NCBI RefSeq assembly: GCF_006547145.1
Contig: NZ_CP041244.1
Location: 7,750,001 to 7,814,000, forward strand
Direction of reading: 5' to 3'
Length of the DNA: 64,000 nt
Source: Actinomadura sp. WMMA1423
GTDB taxonomy: Bacteria; Actinomycetota; Actinomycetes; Streptosporangiales; Streptosporangiaceae
The notes beneath the pieces are model-generated. The model ran no database searches, was not told the origin of the DNA, and saw only the letters and a list, made by a program, of their open reading frames with translations. Positions within the stretch are counted from its first letter, which is position 1, and each line of letters starts with the position of its first letter. The position numbers and the translations under genes were made by a program. Positions 42,014-50,607 of this stretch are shown piece after piece.

Positions 42014-42684
42014 CGGGTCACCTCGGCGGCCACGCGGCCGTCCTCGAACGCGACGACCCGGTCGGCGACCCGGGTGGCGAGCCGCTCGTCGTGGGTGACG
42101 ATGAGCAGGGTCTGGCCGATCTGGTTGAGGTCCAGCAGCAGGTCCATGACCTGCTCGCCGGCCCGCGAGTCCAGCGCGCCGGTCGGCTCGTCGGCCAGCA
42201 GCAGGGCGGGCCGGTTCATCAGCGCGCGGGCGACGCCCACCCGCTGCCGCTCCCCGCCCGACAGCACCACCGGGTAGGCGTTGCGGCGGTCGGCGATGCC
42301 CAGCTCGTCGAGCAACTCCAGCGCCCTCGCCTGCGCCTGCTTGCGCGCGGTGCCGAGCAGCTGGGCGGCCAGCATCACGTTCTCCAGCACCGGCAGGTCG
42401 TCCAGGAGGTTGAAGAACTGGAAGACCATGCCGATGCGGCGGCGCCGGTACCGGGCCAGCTCGGCCTCGCCCATCGCCGTGATGTCCTCGCCGCGCACCA
42501 CCACCGTGCCCGACGTGGGCCGGTCCAGCCCGGCGATCATGTTGAGGAGGGTCGACTTGCCCGACCCCGAGGGGCCCATCACCGCGACGGCCTGACCGGC
42601 CTGGATGTCGAGGCTCACCCCGGCGAGCGCGGCGGTCTCGCCGTACTCCTTGCGCACGTCCATCAGCTGGACCATCGGTTCCAT
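42010..42684 (-). CDS. ABC transporter ATP-binding protein (MacB/LolD type)
   Basis: A 224-aa ATPase. Walker A is GPSGSGKSTL, signature LSGGERQRVGVAR, Walker B LLLADEPTGALD and switch His in IVTHDERLA. The MacB/LolD subfamily is recognised by the tail of the A-loop region and the MIAGLDRPTSGTV segment. It energises the FtsX-type permease encoded directly downstream. It is divergent from a NarL-type sensor kinase 140 bp away. Confidence 0.92.
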   Translation of the reverse strand: MEPMVQLMDVRKEYGETAALAGVSLDIQAGQAVAVMGPSGSGKSTLLNMIAGLDRPTSGTVVVRGEDITAMGEAELARYRRRRIGMVFQFFNLLDDLPVLENVMLAAQLLGTARKQAQARALELLDELGIADRRNAYPVVLSGGERQRVGVARALMNRPALLLADEPTGALDSRAGEQVMDLLLDLNQIGQTLLIVTHDERLATRVADRVVAFEDGRVAAEVTR

Positions 42685-42823
42685 GGCCGTGACGGTACGA
42701 GCCGCGCCACCGCCCGCGCGTCGGGTCCTGGGTGTAAGTCCGGGTCCGGGTCATCCGAGGGATGTACGGTCGTGAACCGCCAGAGTGATGCGTTCCGTCC
42801 CGGTCTGGCGGCAGGATGGGCGG

Positions 42824-43600
42824 ATGCTGCCCGCGTGGCTCGTGCCCCTCCTCGCCGCGATCCCGTGCACATGGGCCCTGTGGGAGCGGCGCAGGCGCCG
42901 CGCGGAACTCGGGGCGCGCACCTGGCTGCTGGAACGCGAACGCGAGGGCGCCGCGCGCCGGGCCGTCGAGGAGGAGCGGGCCCGCGTGGCCCGCGACCTG
43001 CACGACATCGTCAGCCACAGCGTCAGCGTCATGGTCGTCCAGGCCGGCGCGGCCCGGCACGGCGTCGACGGCGAGGCCGAGGACGCGCTGCTGGCCGTCG
43101 AGCGGACCGGCCGGGAGGCGATGACCGAGCTGCGGAACCTGCTCGGCGTGCTCGCGCCCGCCCCGGACGGCGACGGCGAGGCGTTCGCCCCGCAGCCGTC
43201 GCTGGCGCACCTAGGAACCCTGGTCGACCGGATCGCGTTCGCGGGCCTGCCCGTCGACGTGCGGGTGACCGGCGAACCGTGCCCGCTGCCCGCCGGGATC
43301 GACGCGACCGGATACCGCGTCGTCCAGGAGGCGCTCACCAACGCGCTGAAGCACGGCACTCCCGGCGCGACGGCGGAGGTGACGGTGACCTACGGAAGAC
43401 GGAACCTGCGCCTGGAAGTGCTCAACACCGGCCCGAGCGTCCTGACCGGAACCGGCCCCGCCCCGCCCGAGGGCAGCGGCGGCCGGGGCCTGGCCGGGCT
43501 GCGCGAACGGGTCGCGGTGTACGGCGGCGACCTCGACGCGCGGCGGCGGCTGGGCGGCGGCTACCGCGTCCGGGCGCGCATCCCCCTGGAGCGGCCGTGA
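42824..43600 (+). CDS. Sensor histidine kinase (HisKA_3 type), short
   Basis: A 258-aa kinase with one short hydrophobic N-terminal segment (LPAWLVPLLAAIPCTWALW), HisKA_3 motif RVARDLHDIVSHSVSVMVVQA with the phospho-His in DLHD, and a HATPase domain with ALTNALKHG and GGRGLAGLRERVAVYGG. Such short kinases often sense envelope stress through a partner transporter, like LiaS/BceS-type systems; here the divergent FtsX/ATPase transporter could be that partner. ATG 42824 follows GGATGGG; ATG 42785/42788 is an alternative. Confidence 0.87.
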   Translation: MLPAWLVPLLAAIPCTWALWERRRRRAELGARTWLLEREREGAARRAVEEERARVARDLHDIVSHSVSVMVVQAGAARHGVDGEAEDALLAVERTGREAMTELRNLLGVLAPAPDGDGEAFAPQPSLAHLGTLVDRIAFAGLPVDVRVTGEPCPLPAGIDATGYRVVQEALTNALKHGTPGATAEVTVTYGRRNLRLEVLNTGPSVLTGTGPAPPEGSGGRGLAGLRERVAVYGGDLDARRRLGGGYRVRARIPLERP

Positions 43601-44244
43601 CCCGGGTCCTGATCGCCGACGACCAGACGCTGGTGCGCGGCGGCTTCCGCATGATCCTCAGCCGGTCCGGTATCGAGGTGGTCGGTGAGGCCGCCGACGG
43701 CCTGGAGGCGGTCACCGCCGCACGCCGCCTCCGACCGGACGTGGTCCTCATGGACATCCGAATGCCCGGAATGGACGGCCTGGAGGCCACCCGCCGAATC
43801 CTGGCCGACGACCCCACATGCCGGGTCCTGATCCTGACGACGTTCGACCTCGACCAGTACGTGTACTCCGCCCTGGCCGCCGGCGCCAGCGGCTTCCTGC
43901 TGAAGGACGTCACCCCCGAACACCTGGTGGCGTCGGTGAAGCTCATCGAGACCGGAGACGCGCTGCTGGCGCCCTCCATAACCCGCCGCCTGGTCGAGCG
44001 CTTCGCCCGCCCGTCCCCGGCACCCCAGGGCCTGGACGTCCTGACCCCACGCGAGAAAGAGGTACTACGCCTGGTAGGCGGCGGCCTCTCCAACACCGAA
44101 CTGGCCGCCCACCTCCACCTGAGCGAGGCCACGGTCAAAACCCACATAGCCCGCATCTTCGCCAAACTAGGCCTACGCGACCGAGCCCAAGCAGTAGTGG
44201 TCGCCTACGAATCAGGCCTGGTAGTCCCCGGCAGCCCGGAGTGA
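43597..44244 (+). CDS. NarL/LuxR-type response regulator
   Basis: A 215-aa regulator. Receiver: LIADDQTL, phospho-Asp in VVLMDIRMP, Lys in FLLKDVT. LuxR domain about 145-205 (LTPREKEVLRLVGGGLSNTELA, ATVKTHIARIFAKLGL). GTG start overlaps the kinase stop by four bases. Very similar in layout to the regulator at 18090-18755. A likely target is the divergent ABC transporter operon. Confidence 0.92.
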   Translation: MTRVLIADDQTLVRGGFRMILSRSGIEVVGEAADGLEAVTAARRLRPDVVLMDIRMPGMDGLEATRRILADDPTCRVLILTTFDLDQYVYSALAAGASGFLLKDVTPEHLVASVKLIETGDALLAPSITRRLVERFARPSPAPQGLDVLTPREKEVLRLVGGGLSNTELAAHLHLSEATVKTHIARIFAKLGLRDRAQAVVVAYESGLVVPGSPE

Positions 44245-44268
44245 CCGAACACGCGCAGCCTGATCTTG

Positions 44269-44403
44269 GCCAGGTGCTGGTGGGCGTGACGTGGCCTGGA
44301 CTTCGGCGGCGGTGCGGCCAGGACCGCCGGTCCTGGCGCACCGTCCGTCCGGAGGCCCCCATGGATGGCAAACGCATTCCGGGGAGGTTCGCGGGCTACT
44401 CCT
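44269..44403 (+). pseudogene. Degenerate fragments of sequence also found at 49.4 and 50.3 kb
   Basis: Bases 44331-44402 match 50329-50400 at 67 of 72 positions; in the intact gene this codes for the C-terminal SWRT...MDGKRIPGRFAGYS. Bases 44269-44320 match 49371-49422 with about eight differences. Here no start, stop or continuous gene accompanies them, so this 276-bp gap holds relics. The relics are in the same orientation as at 49-50 kb. Confidence 0.6.
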
Positions 44404-44520
44404 GCTGCCCCTTGCGCGAACAGCGCACTGCCCGCGGGCGGCCCGGCGAAGCCGGGCATGCGGGTCTGGGCGCCGCGCAGGCGGGAGTCGGCGCGCTCCA
44501 GGAGTGCGGGGTCGCGCCTC

Positions 44521-44985
44521 TCAGCTCACGGCTTGCTTGACCAGTGCGGTGATCGCTTGCTCGGCCTGCGCGGTCAGCCGGGTGACGGCGTAGGAGGTGG
44601 GCCACAGGCCGTCGCTGTCATCGAGGCCGGCTTCAGGGGTGAAGCCGAAGGTCGAGTAGCGCTCCTTGTCCACGTGCCCGCTGCGGAAGAAGCAGAGCAC
44701 TTTCCCCTTCCTGGCGTAGGCCGGCTGTCCGTACCACAGCTTCGGCTTCAGCTCGGGGGCGTTGGCGGTGACGATGGCGTGGATGCGCTCGGCCGCCGCG
44801 CGGTCGGGAGCCTCCATCTCCGCGATCTTGGATAGCACGTCGAGCTCCTCGGCGGCTGCCTTGTTGCCACGCCCGCGCTCGGTCTCCTTCTTCAGTTCCG
44901 CCGCACGCTGTCTCATGGCGACGCGCTCCTGCTCGGAGAAGCCGCTGGTGCTCTGGTCGCCGGTGTTGCCGCTGCTCACTGTCAT
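44521..44985 (-). CDS. DUF1801/iron-chaperone-type protein
   Basis: A 154-aa soluble protein with a charged helical N-terminus (VAMRQRAAELKKETERGRGNKAAAEE) and a DUF1801-like domain (about 65-150; AERIHAIVTANAPELKPKLWYGQPAYARKGKVLCFF, GFTPEAGLDD). Family members such as Fra/YdhG-type proteins were linked to iron or unknown binding; no catalytic residues are established. ATG 44985 follows CTGGAGA. A single gene, divergent from the AraC-type regulator. Confidence 0.8.
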   Translation of the reverse strand: MTVSSGNTGDQSTSGFSEQERVAMRQRAAELKKETERGRGNKAAAEELDVLSKIAEMEAPDRAAAERIHAIVTANAPELKPKLWYGQPAYARKGKVLCFFRSGHVDKERYSTFGFTPEAGLDDSDGLWPTSYAVTRLTAQAEQAITALVKQAVS

Positions 44986-45276
44986 TCTCCAGGTCAGATC
45001 GGTGCGTTGCGCCTCCGAGCTTGCCGTGCCCGGTGACCTGGCGCTTCTCGAATCGTGATCGTTCGCGCGGGCAGGTCCCGTCAGCTGTCTCGAACGAGCC
45101 GCCACCGACCCCGGGGAGGCTGCCGGGCTCTTCCTACGATCAGGCGGGAAGATCGCCACGGCACCTGGAACAGGGGCTTGAACTGGGACGATAGTGTGAA
45201 GGCGCGGCGGGGCGGGTCCGATCGGCCGGCTCGGTCGCCAACGCAGAATGCCCGCACCGACCTCTCGAAAGGGTCG

Positions 45277-46398
45277 ATGACCTTGCAGGACGAAGCGACC
45301 GCTCACCCGCCGGGCGGTACCGCGAATCCGTGCCCGGTGTGCGGTGCGGTGCCACCCATCCGGCGCACCGGCCGGCCCGCGATCTGGTGCTCGAGCTCGT
45401 GCCGGCAGGCCGCCTATCGCGCCCGCCGGGGCGCGGCGCGGGCCCTGCGGGCCGCCGCCGACCTCCGTGACCGTGTCACCGGTGACGGCTACCGCGAGGT
45501 CCAGGCCGCCGAGCGCGCTCTGGCGGAGGCGGTGTCGTCGGCCCGCGAGCACTACGCCGCGCCGATGAGTCAGGGCCATCACTGGGACGACGAGCTGGCC
45601 GGCACGGCCCGGGCACTGGCCCGTGCCGCCGTCCAGATGGGCGAACTGGCCGATCGGCATGCTCGCGCCGCCGCCGACTACCGCGCCGCCCGCGCCGCCT
45701 TTCGTCATCCGGACGCAGGCCTGGTCGGCTGCGACGAAACCGGTGAGCACGACCTTGCCGCCACCCCGGCCCCGGCCGCGCGCGAGCACGACCCGGCAGG
45801 ACAAGGCCGTACCCCAGGGACCGAAGCCCTGGGGACGAGCGGTGGCCGCGACACGGGCGGTGGCCGCGACACGGGCGGTGGCCACGACACGGGCGGTGGC
45901 CGCGACACGAGCGGTGGCCACGACACGGGCGGTGGGGCGCGGCGCGGACAAGCGCGGCCGCATGCGGGTTCCAGGCGCTTGGAAGCGCAGTCTCTGCGGG
46001 ACGTCGCCGCGATGCGCCGCGTCCGTGACCGGATCGACCGCGAGTACGCCAGACCGCTGAACGTGGAGGCGCTGGCCCGCGGGGCGCACATGTCGGTCGG
46101 GCACCTGAGCCGGGAGTTCCGCCGCGTCTACGGCGAGTCTCCTTACTCGTACCTGATGACCCGGCGCATCGAGCGCGCGATGATGCTGCTGCGCCGCGGG
46201 GACCTCAGCGTCACCGACATCTGCTTCGCGGTCGGCTACGGGTCGCTGGGCACCTTCAGCACGAGGTTCACCGAGCTGGTCGGCGTACCGCCCAGTGCCT
46301 ACCGGCGTGACCATTCCCAGGCCGGGGCCGGGATCCCGCCATGCCTGGCCAAGCAGGTGACCAGACCGGTCAAGAATCAAGAAGCCCGCGACCGGTAG
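45277..46398 (+). CDS. AraC-type regulator fused to a zinc-finger domain through a Gly/Asp/Thr repeat linker
   Basis: A 373-aa protein with two parts. The N-terminal part (1-185) has a likely zinc site from Cys19, Cys22, Cys38 and Cys42 (CPVCG, then WCSSSCRQAAYRAR) followed by helices. Residues 189-218 are five six-residue repeats of GGRDTG/GGHDTG. The C-terminal part (about 240-345) is an AraC helix-turn-helix pair (NVEALARGAHMSVGHLSREFRRV, SVTDICFAVGYGSLGTFSTRF). AraC proteins of this type are usually short and precede VOC genes, as here. The fusion through the minisatellite looks recent. ATG 45277 follows AAAGGG. Confidence 0.75.
   Translation: MTLQDEATAHPPGGTANPCPVCGAVPPIRRTGRPAIWCSSSCRQAAYRARRGAARALRAAADLRDRVTGDGYREVQAAERALAEAVSSAREHYAAPMSQGHHWDDELAGTARALARAAVQMGELADRHARAAADYRAARAAFRHPDAGLVGCDETGEHDLAATPAPAAREHDPAGQGRTPGTEALGTSGGRDTGGGRDTGGGHDTGGGRDTSGGHDTGGGARRGQARPHAGSRRLEAQSLRDVAAMRRVRDRIDREYARPLNVEALARGAHMSVGHLSREFRRVYGESPYSYLMTRRIERAMMLLRRGDLSVTDICFAVGYGSLGTFSTRFTELVGVPPSAYRRDHSQAGAGIPPCLAKQVTRPVKNQEARDR
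45841..45930 (+). repeat. Five 18-bp repeats in the AraC fusion linker
   Basis: Units of type GGTGGCCGCGACACGGGC at 45841, 45859, 45877, 45895 and 45913, in frame, alternating Arg and His codons. Confidence 0.9.
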
Positions 46399-46419
46399 CG
46401 CTGCGTAACGTGACCGGAC

Positions 46420-46830
46420 ATGGAGATCACCGTTCACCATGCCTTCCTTCCGCACACCGATCCCGAGGCCGCACTGGGCTTCTACCGCGACATGCTGGGC
46501 CTGGAGGTCCGTAAGGACGTCGGGTACGAGGACATGCGGTGGATCACCGTCGGCCCGCCCGGCCGGCCCGGCACCTCCATCGTGCTGCACCCCCCGGCCG
46601 CGGACCCGGGCATCACCGACGAGGAGCGCGGCACCATCCTGGAGCTGATCGCCAAGGGCGTCTACACCGCCATCACGCTGGCCACCGACGACCTCGACGG
46701 GCTCTTCGACCGCGTCCAGGCCGCAGGCGCCGAGGTCGTCCAGGAACCCATCGACCAGGACTACGGCATCCGCGACTGCGCCTTCCGTGACCCCGCCGGC
46801 AACCTCATCCGCATCAACCAGCTCACCTGA
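46420..46830 (+). CDS. VOC-family (glyoxalase-like) protein
   Basis: A 136-aa VOC protein of two beta-alpha-beta-beta-beta units. It starts ITVHHAFLPHTDPEAALGFYRDMLGLEV, and the metal-type Glu appears late (CAFRDPAGNLIRINQL). It is 21 bases after the AraC fusion gene and probably controlled by it. Many proteins of this family are glyoxalases, dioxygenases or resistance proteins; the substrate cannot be inferred. Confidence 0.85.
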   Translation: MEITVHHAFLPHTDPEAALGFYRDMLGLEVRKDVGYEDMRWITVGPPGRPGTSIVLHPPAADPGITDEERGTILELIAKGVYTAITLATDDLDGLFDRVQAAGAEVVQEPIDQDYGIRDCAFRDPAGNLIRINQLT

Positions 46831-46868
46831 GCCCGGTCGTTCGCAGTACCCCGCTTCCCGACCGACCG

Positions 46869-47693
46869 ATGACGGCACGAAAGATCAATCCAATGGCACT
46901 CTCGATCGACATCATCACGCTCGGCGTTCCGCGGGTGGAGGCCGCCCGCGGCTTCTACACCTCCGCGTTCTCCTGCCCGGCCACCGACGACGGCCGCACC
47001 TCCGTCCTGAACCTGCACGGCACCGGCCGGCTCGCCCTCGACCCCCTCGACGCCCTGGCCGGCGACGGGGGCGCCGACCCGGCCACCTCGGGTTTCCGCG
47101 GCTACGTCCTGTCGACCATCGTCCAGCGGCCCGCTGAGGTCCGGGCCCTTCTGGACACCGCCACGGCTCAGGGCGCGACGGTCGTCAAGCCCGCCAAGAA
47201 AGCGCTGTTCGGCGAGTTCACCGCCGCCTACCAGGCCCCCGATGGAGCCGTGTGGAAGCTGGCCGCCGCCACCAAGAAGGACACCGCTCCGGTGCCCGAT
47301 CCCCCCGAGCCGACCGAGACCGCCGTCTACCTCGCCGTCGCCAGGCCCAAGACGTCCAAGGTGTTCTACGAGAAGCTGGGCATGAAGACCGAACACGACT
47401 ACGGCGACAAGTTCATCGACTTCACCCGCGCCGGCGGCGCGTGCCGGTTGGGTCTGCTGACCCCTGAGGACCTGGCCGGAGATGTCGGCGTCGACCGGCA
47501 CGGCGACGGGTTCTCGGCACTCGTGCTCACCCACACCGTCACCTCCCACGTCGAGGTCGACGAACTTCTCGCCGCCGCCCGCTCGGCGGGCGGCCAGGTC
47601 ACCGCCCCCGCCGCCCCGACCGGCCAGGGCGAGTACGCCGGGCACTTCACCGACCCAGACGGCCACGTCTGGAAGATCACCACACGCCCGTGA
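46869..47693 (+). CDS. Two-domain VOC-family protein
   Basis: A 274-aa protein with two VOC domains (about 10-130 and 150-270). The first ends AAYQAPDGAVWKLAAATK, the second ends HFTDPDGHVWKITTRP, which is the usual end of CFP-30B-like proteins. The domain repeat suggests internal duplication. It follows the single-domain VOC gene by 38 bp. ATG 46869 or 46893 (MALSIDIITLG) could be the start; the second is where homology begins. Confidence 0.82.
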   Translation: MTARKINPMALSIDIITLGVPRVEAARGFYTSAFSCPATDDGRTSVLNLHGTGRLALDPLDALAGDGGADPATSGFRGYVLSTIVQRPAEVRALLDTATAQGATVVKPAKKALFGEFTAAYQAPDGAVWKLAAATKKDTAPVPDPPEPTETAVYLAVARPKTSKVFYEKLGMKTEHDYGDKFIDFTRAGGACRLGLLTPEDLAGDVGVDRHGDGFSALVLTHTVTSHVEVDELLAAARSAGGQVTAPAAPTGQGEYAGHFTDPDGHVWKITTRP

Positions 47694-47825
47694 CCTCGCC
47701 CGGCGATCTCGCGCCGAAGGGCTCAGGCATCCTCATCCAGGAGCTGCGCGGAGGCCTTTGATTCCATGATGTTGAACCAGGCTCGTTCGGGGCCGACGGG
47801 ACGCCAGGTAGGTCGTCAGCGCTAG

Positions 47826-49100
47826 TCATGCGGCCCAGTCGAGACCTGTGGGCAGGTAGGCAGTGCGCGGGTCGGTGGTCGGGGGGTGGGCTGTTGGTGT
47901 GTCGGAGGGTGGATGGAGCAGATAGAGGTATCGGCCGGTGGTGGGGTCTTGGCGGGTGTGGATGTGCTGGGGGTTGGTGTGTTTGTAGCGGTTGTGCCAT
48001 CCGCAGCACAGGGCGAGTTTGTCGATGTCGGTGGGGCTCTTGCCGAGGGCCCATCCGTTGACGTGGTCGACTTCGCACAGGATGCCGGGGACTTCGCAGC
48101 CTTGGACGGCGCAGGTGGGATAGAGGGTTTCCAGGACTTGGCGCTGGGCTGCGGTGGCGAACCGGACCTTGTGCCCCAGGTACAGGGGCGTGTTGCCGGT
48201 GCCGAGCAGGAGGGGTGAGACTCCGGCGGCCAGGGCGACGCGACGCGCCTGGGCTGCCGGGATCGGTGTGCCGTCGGTGAGGCGGGCGGGTGCCTGGCCG
48301 CCGGTGAGGGTGTCCAGGTCGCAGATGAGGGTGACCTTGGTTGCTTTGTGCCCACCGGCCAGGACGCTGCTCAGTGCGGCAGCCGTCCGCTCGGCCAGGT
48401 CCCGGTGGTCATCAGGCCCGGCCGGTTTCGTCAGCGGGCCCAGAGTGCCGTCCCAGATGGCGGCGTCCTCGGCGTTCAGCCAGCCGTTGATGTAGCGGCC
48501 GCCGTCGAGGGAGCGGGTACTGGTGATCCAGGACCCCTCATACCCGCGCTGGACATCATCGGGGGCTGTCTCCTGCCCGTCGCGCTCGGCGATGACCTCG
48601 CGGATCCGCCGGCCGAACGCGGCCACCTTCCCCGCCGAGAACCCCTGCTCGACCATCTCCAACAGCAGCGTCTCGGCCTCCGCGCAGTCGTCATCGTTCA
48701 ATCGGCTGACGGCGTCGGCCACCGTTGAGGCGTACCCGTAGGACAACTCACCGCTTAAAAGCAGGGCGGTCACGGTGGGAAGCCGGTGGAGTTGGCGGGC
48801 CAGGTTGACGCGTTCTTTCGCGCGCGCATCGCGCATGCCCAGCCGGGACCGCAGCCACGTCTGCGTGGACGGAAACCCCCACCGGTGCGTCTCACCGGTT
48901 GCGTCGACCCGGGCGATGAACCCTGCCAACGCCGCCTCGTGGGCGTCTGACGCTGCGGCTAGCGTTTCGGCGAGCTTCATGCACGCCGCAGCGGAGTCGG
49001 GGGCGGAACGTTGGGCGAGTTCGGCGGCGATCGCGGCAGCGGCGTCCACCAGTTCCTGGGTGGACGCCTCACCGAGATCCATATCCGTGACCGAACACAT
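47826..49100 (-). CDS. DUF222/HNH endonuclease-type protein (13E12 repeat family)
   Basis: A 424-aa protein. Residues about 20-300 form the DUF222 domain (helical, with WLRSRLGMRDARAKERVNLARQLHRLP), followed by an HNH nuclease motif near residue 345 (CAVQGC, CEVDHVNGW, LALCCGWHNRYKH). The family is the REP13E12 type of mycobacteria and relatives, present in many copies per genome and often linked to mobile DNA. Whether it cleaves DNA is untested. The tail (about 390-424) is Pro/Thr-rich. ATG 49100 or 49082. Confidence 0.85.
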   Translation of the reverse strand: MCSVTDMDLGEASTQELVDAAAAIAAELAQRSAPDSAAACMKLAETLAAASDAHEAALAGFIARVDATGETHRWGFPSTQTWLRSRLGMRDARAKERVNLARQLHRLPTVTALLLSGELSYGYASTVADAVSRLNDDDCAEAETLLLEMVEQGFSAGKVAAFGRRIREVIAERDGQETAPDDVQRGYEGSWITSTRSLDGGRYINGWLNAEDAAIWDGTLGPLTKPAGPDDHRDLAERTAAALSSVLAGGHKATKVTLICDLDTLTGGQAPARLTDGTPIPAAQARRVALAAGVSPLLLGTGNTPLYLGHKVRFATAAQRQVLETLYPTCAVQGCEVPGILCEVDHVNGWALGKSPTDIDKLALCCGWHNRYKHTNPQHIHTRQDPTTGRYLYLLHPPSDTPTAHPPTTDPRTAYLPTGLDWAA

Positions 49101-49857
49101 GCACAGAGTGTATCGAGCAGGTGCACGAATAGAGGCGAGATTGCAGACTGATTATTGTTACCGCAGGGATAGATGAGACCTGGAGAAGAGGGAATGAGAT
49201 TCCCGTACTTGCAGTAGTCGGGCATTTCCCTCAATGTAGCCGTCACTACAAAAACGGCCATAGGTACTTAATCTGGCAGTCTGACTGACGGCGTACGGGG
49301 CTCACTTCGGGTGGCCTGGTGGGGATCTGTAGGCGTGTCCGTTCACCGAGGCGGACATGGGCGACGGGCTGGCCCGGTGCTGGTGGCGCGTCTTGGCCTG
49401 GAGTTCGGCGGCGGTGCGGGCCCGCGCCGGTCCGGTGCCGCAGGGCGGAATGGCGGGGCTGGTATGGGTTCGGGCCGCCGCCGTGCTGGTCGAGTTCACG
49501 GGTGGGCGGTCTTGTACGGTATTCGCCGCAGCATCCGCTTGCGCAGTGCGTGTGCGTCATCGGTGAACAGCTCGTCCAGGCGGACGCGGGGGATTGGCGG
49601 TCGCCCCGGTGGGCGGGTTCTCCACCGGTCTTTCGGTGGCTTTGTCGCGTCTACCGGCAACGTTCTCGATGACTTCCGCCAACGGCCGCACCCACGCCCG
49701 TTCCGTGTCGATGAGATTGGGTGACACCGGAGGATCTCGCAGCCGAGAGCCGTGGCCCTCCCCGTAGATCGCTGTCGTCGTCCTGCACCCCATGGCGACG
49801 GCGTGAGGGGCGGAAGCGTTCCTAGCGCCAAGCCCGGACCCAGGCGATGATGGTCTC
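49101..49857 (+). other. Intergenic region with relic sequence
   Basis: About 757 bases with no convincing gene. 49101-49290 is AT-richer. 49371-49422 matches 44269-44320, and downstream frames are shadow-like. Probably decayed DNA around the DUF222/HNH gene. Confidence 0.4.
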
Positions 49858-50406
49858 GTGCGGTTTGAGGACGATCTGCTCTGGGAGGCCGTCCACCAGA
49901 ACGGCTGGGCCCTGCGGTGGCTCCGGCACGTCGTGGCAGCGGCAGCCCTCGCCGGCTTCGGTGGCCTGCTCTGGCTGGGCGGCGAGACGTTCGTCTTCGT
50001 CGCGCTGTTTTGCGGAGCGTCCCTCTACGCGGTCTGGGGCACCGCCTACTGGCTGCGGGACCGGCGGCGCCTGGTCCGGGTGACCGTGGTCGATGACGGC
50101 CTGCGTCGCATCCGCGTGCACCACGTCAACGGGCGGACCACCGACCACGACGCCCGCATGGTGAACGCAGTGCACATCACCCACCGAGAGCACGACTACG
50201 ACCCCGACCACCCGTCGATGCTCGGCCCGGGAGCGGGAATCGCGACACTGCGGCTGCGGATCGCGGGCCGGAAGTTCACCAGTCGTTGGGCCGGGCTCAA
50301 CTCCGAAGAGCTCCATCGGGTGGAGCAGTCCTGGCGCACCGTCTGTCCTGACGCCGCCATGGATGGCAAACGCATACCGGGGAGGTTCGCGGGCTACTCC
50401 AACTGA
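49858..50406 (+). CDS. Hypothetical membrane protein
   Basis: A 182-aa protein. Two hydrophobic helices (VVAAAALAGFGGLLWLGGE and FVFVALFCGASLYAVWGTAYWL, about 25-68) precede a soluble, strand-rich part of about 110 residues (LVRVTVVDDGLRRIRVHHVNG, IATLRLRIAGRKFTSRWAGLN), which looks PH-like. The last 24 residues are encoded by the sequence duplicated at 44331-44402. GTG start at 49858 is only weakly supported. No family recognised. Confidence 0.55.
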   Translation: MRFEDDLLWEAVHQNGWALRWLRHVVAAAALAGFGGLLWLGGETFVFVALFCGASLYAVWGTAYWLRDRRRLVRVTVVDDGLRRIRVHHVNGRTTDHDARMVNAVHITHREHDYDPDHPSMLGPGAGIATLRLRIAGRKFTSRWAGLNSEELHRVEQSWRTVCPDAAMDGKRIPGRFAGYSN

Positions 50407-50607
50407 CCCTCGGTCGCCCAGATCGGTCTCTGCCTAGGAGCCGAAGCCGAGCTGCGGCGTACGTCTTCGCCACCGGGCGTCAACAGACGCGATGCGTTAC
50501 AGGCCGGATGCGGGCGTTGCCGCTGAGTGGGGCATCGTGAACGGCGGGTGCAGTGACCGCGTCTGAGCGTTGTGGGCGAGGTGGCGCCGAGCGGCGCGCA
50601 TGGGCGT

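Noticed and set aside
39716..43210. A minus-strand frame that appears to extend the FtsX permease upstream by about 400 codons.
   Set aside because: The extension is a shadow of the ATPase and kinase genes; the permease start overlaps the ATPase stop at 42010-42013.
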